IMG/VR virus record: IMGVR_UViG_3300048914_000058
Location: 1 to 22,551 of that record
DNA from: a virus
Strand: one strand, 5' to 3'
DNA: 22,551 bases
Part shown: piece after piece, positions 1 to 6,500 of the stretch
Numbering within the stretch: the first letter of the stretch is position 1
Layout of the letters: each line of letters begins with the position of its first letter
The notes under the pieces: generated by a model
Told to the model about the DNA's origin: nothing
Databases searched by the model: none
The model's input: only the letters and a program-made list of their open reading frames with translations
Translations under genes and position numbers: made by a program

Positions 1-3
1 AAA

Positions 4-390
4 TTGAAAGCAATCATTCTTGCAGGTACTGTGGCAGCGCTCTTATCCGCATGTTCATCTGAAGCAAACGTGGTATCTGAAAACCTGTCGAAGTCGGCTG
101 ATTCATTTGAAGTGCAGCGCCGTGTGGTATTTATTAATGGAATTACAGACAAATACCTGCTTGAAGTGGAAGGGCTTTGTTCACTTGGCAATAACGATAC
201 GGAAGGTCGTCTTTCCGTCACATGTAAAACAGGTCCGAACGAGTACAAGAAGCACTACCTCGGCTTGTCGGACAACGTAACATTCCTTGTAGAGCAGCTA
301 GAACCGAAGAAAGAAGACCCGTACCACTACAAGCTGATCTTCCGTCCAGAAACAATTGTCCCGGACATCGACTTGCAAACCAGCAAATAG
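4..390 (+). CDS. Phage lipoprotein, probable superinfection-exclusion type (5' end may lie outside window)
   Basis: The protein begins with a short signal peptide and a lipobox, LLSAC, with Cys17 as the expected lipidation site, so it should be exported and anchored on the outer face of the host membrane. The mature part is about 110 residues, predicted beta-rich, with a conserved-looking block (VSENLSK, then RRVVFINGITDKYLLEVEG). I recognise this block from small beta-sandwich lipoproteins of actinobacterial and other phages. Those are suspected of blocking superinfection, but the function is inferred. The start used is the TTG at position 4. The reading frame is open to the left edge, so the true start could lie upstream and no ribosome binding site is visible. 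It is the first gene here of an early operon of small proteins and is followed directly by a stem-loop repeat. Confidence 0.75.
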   Translation: MKAIILAGTVAALLSACSSEANVVSENLSKSADSFEVQRRVVFINGITDKYLLEVEGLCSLGNNDTEGRLSVTCKTGPNEYKKHYLGLSDNVTFLVEQLEPKKEDPYHYKLIFRPETIVPDIDLQTSK

Positions 391-417
391 CGCAAAACAA
401 TAATCTTGCGCGCTTAC
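389..417 (+). repeat. Intercistronic stem-loop repeat, copy 1
   Basis: The copy starts at the TAG stop of the lipoprotein gene and ends just before the GGAGG of the next gene. AGCGC at the left pairs with GCGCT at the right around an A-rich centre. It is the most divergent of the five clear copies: its 3' part reads CGCTTACC where the others read GCACTTATC. Confidence 0.7.
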
Positions 418-437
418 CCAAAAGGAGGATGAAGCAG

Positions 438-572
438 TTGCTTACTATACATGGTAAAGACTATACCGAAATTAAGACGGATAACGGGACGACGGTGTTT
501 ATCAAGCGTGAAGATTTAAAGCAGGTATCTAGCATCTTGGCGCGTATCGTGCAGGAAGAAGAAAGTAAATAG
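438..572 (+). CDS. Small early phage protein, 44 aa, unknown function
   Basis: The ORF translates to a 44-residue protein starting MLTIHGKDYTEI and ending in an acidic EEESK tail. TTG at 438 is preferred as start because it sits 9 nt after a full GGAGG (424-428). The in-frame ATG at 429 touches the GGAGG and is too close. The first half looks like a beta-hairpin (LTIHGKDYTEIKTDNGTTVFIKR in outline) and the second half like an amphipathic helix. No family is recognised. It lies between stem-loop copies 1 and 2 in a run of similarly small genes, many of which in phages are early host-takeover factors. That role is only a guess from position. Confidence 0.7.
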   Translation: MLTIHGKDYTEIKTDNGTTVFIKREDLKQVSSILARIVQEEESK

Positions 573-599
573 CGCTAAACGATAATTTGGTGCACTTAT
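571..599 (+). repeat. Intercistronic stem-loop repeat, copy 2
   Basis: The copy overlaps the TAG stop of the 44-aa gene and ends 1 nt before its downstream GGAGG. The left arm GCGCTAAA pairs with the right arm ATTTGGTGC through Watson-Crick and G-T pairs around a 4-nt loop (GATA). It is followed by the shared tail GCACTTAT. Confidence 0.75.
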
Positions 600-612
600 G
601 GGAGGGAAATGT

Positions 613-783
613 ATGGACGAAAATGAAAAGCGTGAATTGATCGGATTGAGAAAGTTCTATATCTACATGATGAATATGTATGGTCATGGTCATGAGGTAA
701 CGAACTGGCACCAAAACGGAGAATTGGAATCGTTGGACAATTTCCTTGATTCAGCAGAACAGGAGTTCAGAGAAGCGCGCTAA
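613..783 (+). CDS. Small early phage protein, 56 aa, unknown function
   Basis: The 56-residue product starts MDENEKRELIGLRKF. ATG at 613 follows GGAGGG (601-606) with 6 nt spacing. An in-frame ATG at 598 lies upstream of the binding site and would start inside the stem-loop repeat, so it is rejected. The protein is helical and acidic, with a central YMMNMYGHGHEV stretch rich in Met, His and Gly and a C-terminal helix LDNFLDSAEQEFREAR. No signal peptide or membrane segment is seen. I do not recognise a family. Its TAA stop falls inside stem-loop copy 3. Confidence 0.75.
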   Translation: MDENEKRELIGLRKFYIYMMNMYGHGHEVTNWHQNGELESLDNFLDSAEQEFREAR

Positions 784-805
784 ACGCGAATTTGGCGCAC
801 TTATC
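776..805 (+). repeat. Intercistronic stem-loop repeat, copy 3
   Basis: This copy matches the consensus best: GCGCTAAAC, loop GCGA, ATTTGGCGC, then the tail ACTTATC. The TAA of GCTAAAC is the actual stop codon of the 56-aa gene, so the repeat supplies the 3' end of that gene. GGAGG of the next gene begins 6 nt later. Confidence 0.8.
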
Positions 806-823
806 AGAAAGGAGGGAATATGG

Positions 824-973
824 TTGCCAAAAATAGTCCTCAATGAACCCGATATAAGCAAAGCAATACAACGATACCTGCAAGATAAAGGATACATCGT
901 ACAGGCGCTTCTAATAGTCCATAACGGCAAGAATAATGATTTTTTCATAATGGCTACGGTGGAAGAAGAATAA
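824..973 (+). CDS. Small early phage protein, 49 aa, unknown function
   Basis: The start is TTG at 824, placed 8 nt after GGAGG (811-815). The ATG at 820 is in another frame and stops after eight codons, so it is not used. The frame is open upstream into the previous gene, but the binding site decides the start. The product begins MPKIVLNEPDISKAIQRYL and reads as helix, then two beta-strands (GYIVQALLIV and DFFIMATVEE) joined by a NGKNN turn, ending in acidic residues. The alpha-beta-beta layout suggests a small folded domain. No family is recognised. Confidence 0.7.
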   Translation: MPKIVLNEPDISKAIQRYLQDKGYIVQALLIVHNGKNNDFFIMATVEEE

Positions 974-1005
974 AGTACGCTAAATATGGATTTTGCGCAC
1001 TTATC
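974..1005 (+). repeat. Intercistronic stem-loop repeat, copy 4
   Basis: The copy begins right after the TAA of the 49-aa gene. GTACGCTAAAT pairs with ATTTTGCGCAC around loop ATGG with two mismatches. The tail GCACTTATC leads straight into GGAGG. Confidence 0.8.
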
Positions 1006-1021
1006 GGAGGGAGGGACAGAA

Positions 1022-1189
1022 GTGGAGAAACCTGAAAAGTTGAGCAAATATTTATACGCTTTAGAGAAAAAAGCTGCACAAGTTTCGTTTAATGACTTCT
1101 TAGAAGATTGGCAAATTAGCGAACAGGAGTTTAACGAAATAGAAGCGTGGTTTAGGTCGCAAGGTATTAAAGGATACATCACACGATAA
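1022..1189 (+). CDS. Small early phage protein, 55 aa, possible HTH-like fold
   Basis: GTG at 1022 is chosen because it follows GGAGGGAGGG (1006-1015) by 6 nt. The in-frame ATG at 986 lies inside the stem-loop repeat and upstream of the binding site. The product is 55 residues: a basic helix (KPEKLSKYLYALEKKAA), then FNDFLEDWQISEQEFNEI and EAWFRSQGIK. The middle part, with 'WQISEQEFNEIEAWF', resembles the helix-turn-helix packing of small phage proteins, but it is too short to assign to a family. No catalytic motif is present. It sits between stem-loop copies 4 and 5. Confidence 0.75.
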   Translation: MEKPEKLSKYLYALEKKAAQVSFNDFLEDWQISEQEFNEIEAWFRSQGIKGYITR

Positions 1190-1221
1190 AGTGCGCAAAA
1201 CATGAGTTTGATGCACTTATC
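1190..1221 (+). repeat. Intercistronic stem-loop repeat, copy 5
   Basis: The copy starts directly after the TAA of the 55-aa gene. GTGCGCAAAAC pairs with GTTTGATGCAC around a 4-nt loop (ATGA) with a small internal mismatch. The tail GCACTTATC is intact and GGGAGGG follows within a few bases. Confidence 0.8.
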
Positions 1222-1238
1222 TAAAGGGAGGGCAATAA

Positions 1239-1427
1239 ATGAAAAAAGGGTATATTGTCCGCGAATTTAAAATGTGGGAAGGTTCGCTACATTGGGTTAT
1301 CGATACGGAAGATTGTGAGGAATGGAAAGAATTTTACGAGTGGGACGGTGCGACGATAGAACGCGTTTATAACTACGCCGAGTTACACGGCTATGAATTT
1401 AAAGACAAGATCAAGGAATGGGAGTAG
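1239..1427 (+). CDS. Small acidic early phage protein, 62 aa, unknown function
   Basis: ATG at 1239 follows GGGAGGG (1226-1232) with 6 nt spacing. The product is 62 residues, strongly acidic and unusually rich in Trp, Tyr and Glu (for example HWVIDTEDCEEWKEFYEW). Its N-terminus, KKGYIVREFKMWEG, reads as two beta-strands and its C-terminus, ATIERVYNYAELHGYEF, as a helix. Small acidic aromatic-rich proteins in phages can be nucleic-acid mimics or inhibitors, but nothing here proves that and no family is recognised. It is the last of the repeat-separated small genes before the resolvase. Confidence 0.75.
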   Translation: MKKGYIVREFKMWEGSLHWVIDTEDCEEWKEFYEWDGATIERVYNYAELHGYEFKDKIKEWE

Positions 1428-1430
1428 GGG

Positions 1431-1457
1431 AGATGCAGAAAATGAGTTTGACGAATA
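1431..1457 (+). repeat. Eroded sixth copy of the stem-loop repeat
   Basis: Between the 62-aa gene and the resolvase gene, a ~27-bp stretch keeps the ATGAGTTTGA core of copy 5 and a TGCAGAAA left part. The left arm has lost its GCGC, and the tail reads ACGAATAAA where other copies have GCACTTATC. The strong hairpin is lost. Confidence 0.5.
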
Positions 1458-1473
1458 AAAAGGAGGAAGCAGC

Positions 1474-1962
1474 ATGCGAGTTTTAGCGCTCGATCCTTCA
1501 GGTAACTGGGGAGAGAAGGAAGGCTTCGGCACAACCGGTTATGCTGTTATAGATAACGGGAATTTATTTTACTTCGGGGATATTGAAGCGAAGATGTTTA
1601 TGTCGCAAGAAGGCTACTGGTCTACAATGTGGGATTTGTTTATGGAGTTCGACCCAGAGGTTATTGTCTGCGAGTCGTTTCGGATGCGGAATGGAAACAG
1701 CCGAGCTAAAGTCGGTTCCACACTCGACACGCCACAGCTGATTGGATGGCTTAGAATGTCCGCCTACATGAAGGATATTGAATGGGTGTTCCAAGACCCT
1801 TCAGCTAAAGCAAGGTTCTCAGATGAAATACTGACTGAGACTGGAATACTGGAGAAACGCGGCAGGTCCTATTATTTTCAAGATAAGATGACGAACGACC
1901 ACATGCGGGATGCGATCCGGCACGGACTTTATTTTAATAAATATGGGAAGAAGGCGAAGTAA
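1474..1962 (+). CDS. RuvC-like Holliday junction resolvase (RNase H fold)
   Basis: This 162-residue protein has the acidic motifs of the RuvC family in order: LALDP with Asp7 and a GTTGYAVID strand; PEVIVCESF with Glu67; and DHMRDAIRHGLYF near the end, with His143 and Asp146 spaced like His/Asp of bacterial RuvC. The family binds two metal ions and cuts four-way DNA junctions symmetrically. In phages it resolves recombination and replication intermediates so concatemers can be packaged. Length is close to bacterial RuvC (~170 aa). ATG at 1474 follows AGGAGG (1461-1466) by 7 nt. It overlaps the next gene by one base (TAATG), so the two are translationally coupled. Confidence 0.85.
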   Translation: MRVLALDPSGNWGEKEGFGTTGYAVIDNGNLFYFGDIEAKMFMSQEGYWSTMWDLFMEFDPEVIVCESFRMRNGNSRAKVGSTLDTPQLIGWLRMSAYMKDIEWVFQDPSAKARFSDEILTETGILEKRGRSYYFQDKMTNDHMRDAIRHGLYFNKYGKKAK

Positions 1963-2306
1963 TGAGACCAGACCACTACAAAAAAGGTGGCATTGAGCCG
2001 TTTGAAATTATGAAAGCCAAGATGACGCAGGAGCAGTATATCGGGTTTTTGCTGGGGAATGTGATTAAGTACACGCTGCGGTTCCAAGAGAAGAACGGCG
2101 TAGAGGACCTGAAGAAAGCGCAGCAGTACTTGGAATGGCTGATTCAAGAACAGCCGGTTCCTACGCCAAAGCCGGAGCCTATATTGGAAATGATCATAAG
2201 TTATAATGATTCGACATGCTCCATATGCGGAATGTTAACGTCTCAGCTTGGACGTCACCTGAAAGAAAAACACGATATAGCCGTAAAATACAAAGACACC
2301 CCTTAA
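1962..2306 (+). CDS. DUF3310 protein with C-terminal C2H2-type zinc-finger-like motif
   Basis: Residues 1-65 match the DUF3310 family (SaV-like; relatives of T7 gp1.7, reported as a nucleotide kinase): RPDHYKKGGIEP, LLGNVIKYTLRF and KNGVEDLKKAQQYL are the family's usual blocks. After a Pro-rich linker (QPVPTPKPEP), residues 84-110 hold CX2C-X9-HX4H (Cys86, Cys89, His99, His104) followed by a KYKD end. This resembles Ros/MucR-like and other phage zinc fingers and suggests nucleic-acid binding. Most DUF3310 proteins I know end after the first domain, so the fusion is notable. Kinase activity in this protein is not demonstrated by the sequence. Its ATG overlaps the resolvase stop by one base, and its own stop lies in the loop of the terminator shared with the late operon. 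Confidence 0.8.
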   Translation: MRPDHYKKGGIEPFEIMKAKMTQEQYIGFLLGNVIKYTLRFQEKNGVEDLKKAQQYLEWLIQEQPVPTPKPEPILEMIISYNDSTCSICGMLTSQLGRHLKEKHDIAVKYKDTP

Positions 2307-2330
2307 TAGAGGGTGTCCTTTTTCTTTTTC
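2295..2330 (+). terminator. Bidirectional intrinsic terminator between converging operons
   Basis: GACACCC (2295-2301) pairs with GGGTGTC (2311-2317) around a 9-nt loop. On the + strand a long T-rich run follows (CTTTTTCTTTTTC). On the - strand the hairpin is followed by TTTGTATTTTA. The stop codons of both converging genes (TAA at 2304-2306 on +, TAA at 2305-2303 on -) lie inside the loop. Confidence 0.85.
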
Positions 2331-2497
2331 TTCAGATTGTGCGTTTTCCAGATACCGTAGAGCGTCCAAGCACCAGCTGCGCCGGTCACGGCCCATTCGA
2401 CGACTTGACCTTCTACACCGTCCGGGAACTCGATACCGAATGTAGCTTTAAGGAAAAGGAATATAAGGGATACAATAGGCCCGATGAATGTTCTCAT
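2303..2497 (-). CDS. Phage holin, two predicted membrane segments
   Basis: This 64-residue protein has two hydrophobic stretches, GPIVSLIFLFLKATFGI (about residues 6-22) and VVEWAVTGAAGAWTLYGIW (about 32-50), with a short polar turn holding acidic residues between them. It ends in a Lys cluster (KTHNLKKKKKD). This is the layout of small class II holins from Gram-positive phages, which form lesions in the membrane to release or activate the endolysin. It is the last gene of the late operon, immediately after the amidase, with GGGAGGTGA upstream of its ATG. Its stop is inside the operon's terminator hairpin. The assignment rests on size, topology and position beside the lysin. Confidence 0.8.
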   Translation of the reverse strand: MRTFIGPIVSLIFLFLKATFGIEFPDGVEGQVVEWAVTGAAGAWTLYGIWKTHNLKKKKKDTLY

Positions 2498-2516
2498 TAT
2501 ACTGTCACCTCCCTTC

Positions 2517-3242
2517 TTAGTTCTGCGGCTGCTGCCCGGATGCCTTACGCATTTCGTCAGCCAAGCGTCCGATTTCTTGTCTTTCAGCTGGAGACTTAGC
2601 CGCTGCGTATGCCGGTTGCAGATACTTCGTAATGATCGCGTTAGCGTCTGCTGGTGTCATTTTGTACTTCGCCCCTTTCTTGGTAAGCGGGAATGTAGCT
2701 GCGATACCGTCAACGATAGCCTGAGCACATAGCTCCCGGTAGCTGCCGGACTGGAGCCGGGCAAGGTCTGCACGGTTCGTCATAAAGCCGCATTCACACA
2801 AGATCGCCGGTATATCTGCATGGGACGTGTCCCGGATGACTTGGAAGTTGTCCCGCTTCACACCGCGATTAACCATTCCGGTCCGTCGGATTAAGGCGGT
2901 CTGGACATTTGCTGCCAGTACTTCGGACTTTGTTGGACCTGCACCGTTGTACCAGAACGTCTCGACACCTGAAGCAGCGCTCCAATCCGCGCCGGATGCG
3001 TTAGCGTGTACAGATACGAACACCTCAGCTTTCCAGTTGATCGCATTCCGGGTACGTGTCCCGAGCGGCACATCTTCCGAGTCGTGGTAGGTCTTCAGTA
3101 CTTCGACTTCATAGTTCGCCGTCAGCATTTCGTAAACCCGGTCGGCTACCGCGCTGTTGAATGTGTACTCTCGCATGAGATCGTTCGGTGCTCGTTTGCC
3201 GGGTGTGTTAGGGCCATGCCCTGCATCTATCGCTATTCGCAT
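2517..3242 (-). CDS. N-acetylmuramoyl-L-alanine amidase endolysin (Amidase_3)
   Basis: The 241-residue enzyme carries the zinc amidase signatures: IDAGHG with His9, the second ligand Glu25 in REYTFN, His79 in VSVHANA, and catalytic Glu150 in AILCECGFMTN. It should cut the amide bond between N-acetylmuramic acid and the stem peptide at the end of infection. The catalytic domain covers about residues 1-175. The last ~65 residues (MTPADANAIITKY ... LADEMRKASGQ) resemble the short helical tail found on other Bacillus-type phage amidases, perhaps for wall binding. There is no signal peptide, so release depends on a holin. Its ATG overlaps the stop of the upstream BhlA-like gene by one base, and a second holin follows it. 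Confidence 0.93.
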   Translation of the reverse strand: MRIAIDAGHGPNTPGKRAPNDLMREYTFNSAVADRVYEMLTANYEVEVLKTYHDSEDVPLGTRTRNAINWKAEVFVSVHANASGADWSAASGVETFWYNGAGPTKSEVLAANVQTALIRRTGMVNRGVKRDNFQVIRDTSHADIPAILCECGFMTNRADLARLQSGSYRELCAQAIVDGIAATFPLTKKGAKYKMTPADANAIITKYLQPAYAAAKSPAERQEIGRLADEMRKASGQQPQN

Positions 3243-3505
3243 TACGCTTCCCTCCTTGTGATAATAGTCTTGATTTCGTGGACATCCTTCTGGAGACCGT
3301 CGAACGCCTTCGCCTGTGTCTCTATAACCTTGATATAGCGCTTCTCCCGGATGTTGTTTTCTTCCTGCATGCGCTGTTCCCGTTGGTCATTTTTCTTGAA
3401 CACGTACTGGATGATCCACCACATGCCAATCCCCATAATGATAAGCAGGATTAGAAACACGCTATCCGACCTTTCCACGGCCTTATTAACCAATTCTCCT
3501 ACCAC
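3242..3505 (-). CDS. BhlA/UviB-like holin-type protein
   Basis: The protein has one N-terminal membrane segment (SVFLILLIIMGIGMWWIIQYVF) followed by a highly charged coiled-coil stretch (KKNDQREQRMQEENNIREKRYIKV) and a final helix. This one-span, charged-tail layout is typical of the BhlA/UviB family of holin-like proteins in Bacillus phages and bacteriocin clusters. GTG at 3505 is preferred because AGGGGG lies 8 nt upstream. The TTG at 3511 would add two residues but is only 2 nt from that site. It is translationally coupled to the amidase. With the two-span holin on the other side, the lysis cassette has two membrane proteins around one enzyme; which is the main holin cannot be told here. 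Confidence 0.75.
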   Translation of the reverse strand: MVGELVNKAVERSDSVFLILLIIMGIGMWWIIQYVFKKNDQREQRMQEENNIREKRYIKVIETQAKAFDGLQKDVHEIKTIITRREA

Positions 3506-3517
3506 AATCAACGCCCC

Positions 3518-6500
3518 CTATTCTTTACGTGAAGAAGGAATAGGCTTGCCTACTAGCAGATTTCGAATGTCCTCCAGCGGCGAGTCGTTACCGGCAATGC
3601 CGAGTATCTTCGCCAAGTCGCCCAAGATGCCTGTTTGCTGTGCTGCGTAGTCCGTCCATGCTTGAGGGTCCCGCTTCCCTTCGTACTTCAATTGATAATC
3701 AATCGGATTACCTGTGAACATGCTCTGATTCATCTTGGTTTCAACCGGAACCTTGATATAAGGCCCGAGTTGGTTCAGAAGCATCTGAGACGGATCGGAC
3801 AGGTCATCTAAGTTAGACAGCGGCAAGCGCAGGTCGAAGCCGCCAAGCCCGATGTTCATCGCCGACTTCTTGCGGTACTCCGGCGTATCCGGGTGTTCTT
3901 CCATCATTTCCGCCTGAATGCGGTTATAGGTCTGTGCGTATCGCGGCGTCTGCATCAGCTTCTCCAGCTGAAGCGGGATGTTCCGCTTGGTCCAGTTCCA
4001 GAACGGCGCAATAAGGCGGATACCTCTGTCAGTCTTCGTCATTTCCCGGTAGTTGAATAGATACTTTCGAACGCTCTGTGCTGCCATCTTCGGATCGCGG
4101 GTCTTCTCCAGCTTGTCCATATAATGAGCAACGCGGGAAAAGTTATCGAAGCTGTGGCCTATTCTCGTCATCAGTTTGGTGTACGGGTTATCGTAGGCGA
4201 ACTTTTCGACCTTCCACTTGCTGCCGAGGGCCTTCACGTACTCCGACGTGTCGCCGCCAAACAGGACGCCGCGCTGGAGCATATCCTTCATAAGCTTAAC
4301 GTCTTCCTCAGATACCTTGCCGCTCTTGAACCGCTTCAGGAACTTACCGGCCTGCGTGTAGTACTTTGGATTGACACCTGCCATCATGTTGACTGCAACG
4401 TTGCCCATAAGGTTGTACAGGTGATGGGAAGGCTTGCTGGTTGTGACGAGCGTCTTCCAGATGCCATTCACACGGTCAAGGCTGCTCAGAATATCGTTCA
4501 TATTTTCGTCCGTGAACAGGCCGCGAACTTTCGACAGACCTTCCATGACCTCCTTATGCACGTAGTCGCCGGTGTCTAGGCCCAGCTTCTTCGCTTCAGA
4601 TTCGCTCAGGCGCTTGAAATCCGACAGGTCCCGGACATCCTGCGGAGCGTCCGCTGCTTTGAACAGCAGTCCGTCCTTCTTGAACCGGGTGTACATTTTC
4701 GCCATCGCCGTAGCGCGGGCCGATTTATGAAGGCGCTTTGTAAGAGCAGCTGAAGGGTCCCGTTCGAATAACTGAGAAACGGTATTGTACTTGTCCCACA
4801 AGTCATTCGCTTCATTGCCGGTCGCGTTCTCTGCGGCTTTCTTTACGCCGGACAGGTAGTCATCCAGCTCCTTCATTGTGCGGAAGGATTGACGCTCCTT
4901 GGAGAATTGGGAACCTTGCGAGAACTGGCCCAACACCGGGTCCGTCTGCTTCAGCTTCTCAAACTTAGCCAGCAATTCCGGGTTGTCGGATAGAACGTGC
5001 GGGAAGTAATTGTCGAGCGTTTGTTTCAGGATACCTGAAGCCTGCTCGTCGCCTTTCACACCGTCCAGTACTTTGCGAATCTCGTCTGCCGCTGCACGGA
5101 TTTGATCATTGGATGCTTGGCGAGTGCCTTCGACTACATCAACAACTTCGCGTCTCTGTGTATCCGATAGGCCCTTCATCGTCTTGTCGATACTCTTGAC
5201 CTGCATATCGGCGTAGGCTTTGCCGCCGTGCGTGGCTTGCTCTGCGTCAGCAATTTCGGAAGCGATGTGTCCGTTACGAGTCGTCAGCGCTTTACCAATG
5301 CCTGTATTCCGAAGCGCTCTGCCGACCTTGGACTGCCCGCCTGCATCCTGCACGAACTTGCTAAGCTCTGGAAGGACATTATCGACAGCGGAGAACTCCC
5401 CGTCAATCACCTGCGCGGCCTTCGGAATCCGGCTCGATGCTTTACCGCCGGTACTGATGACTTCAGGACCCGGAAGACCCTTCAATCCAGATTCTAAGGC
5501 TTGCGGCGGAATAGCGTTACCGGCGGCGGGCGCGGCCTTCGGCGGAATAACTTCGCTGAAAGCGGAAGGAGGTGTTGGTGTATCTGAAGCAAACGGGTCC
5601 TTGCCCGGTGGGAACATTGATTGCCCGCCTACCTTCTCAAACTCACTTGCCAGATGATCAAACTGCTGCGCGTTCATTTTTGCAACGTCGTCGATTCCGT
5701 ATGTACGCTTCAGCAGGTCTGCTGCTTTTGCAGGATCGTCGCCAGCCAGCGCGTTCAGCATGCGACCGGCTTGTGCAGCTTGTGCGCCGTGGACGGTGTT
5801 CTCCGTGATGAAGAACGGATTCTTCGCGCCCTTCTGTATTAACGGCGTTGTAATATTGGTGAACGGTACGTCGAAGCTGAACAATGCGTTCTGCGACTTG
5901 AACCGGGCAGCTTTCTCTGAATTGGAGACCGTCTTTTGAATACCGTTGTACAATTCTTCAGCCTTCACAGGGTCTCCAACTTTAGCGAAGATCGCCTTCT
6001 GGATATTCGCCAGCGTTTCATCCGTTGTTCGACCAACCTTCGCACCGTACTGTGCAGCTGTCTTCGCTGCCGTCGACGCCCCGGCCCGGACACCAGCTTT
6101 CGCGACCGACCCAGCGCCGAATGTCAGATAGGTTGTCGGGTCCAGCGCAATGTCCAGCCCAATGCCGCCCCATTTCGTCGCCTTGCTGTTTGGGTCCGCG
6201 CCAAGCTTTGTCAAGATGTCGCTGCCGTGCTGTGCTTTATCGTTCATTCCCATAAGGAAACCAACGCCCGGAATGTCCTCAGCTCCAAGACCCGGCTGCT
6301 TCCAAGCGTCGATCTGACCTTTAACGCCACCGTCTAGCAGCCTGTTGAGCGTCCCCTTTATCGGGTCCATATCACCCAGCAGGTTGTTGATGTCTTTGAA
6401 GCTGAAATCGCCCTTCAGGATGTTCTGGATGCTGTGCTTACCGCTGAATATATCCTTCACATTGTCCATCTGGTGAGCAACAAAGTCCGTACCGGCGGAG

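Noticed and set aside
598-612. ATG 598 as start of the 56-aa gene
   Set aside because: It lies before the GGAGGG that serves ATG 613 and inside the stem-loop repeat.
751-1203. 150-codon - strand ORF opposite the early small genes
   Set aside because: It runs through two stem-loop repeats and three genes with good binding sites, and its composition looks like a reverse-strand shadow.
389-1457. Regularly spaced repeats resembling a CRISPR array
   Set aside because: Spacing is ~180-240 bp, the intervals are translated genes with their own binding sites, and the repeats differ in sequence while keeping pairing.
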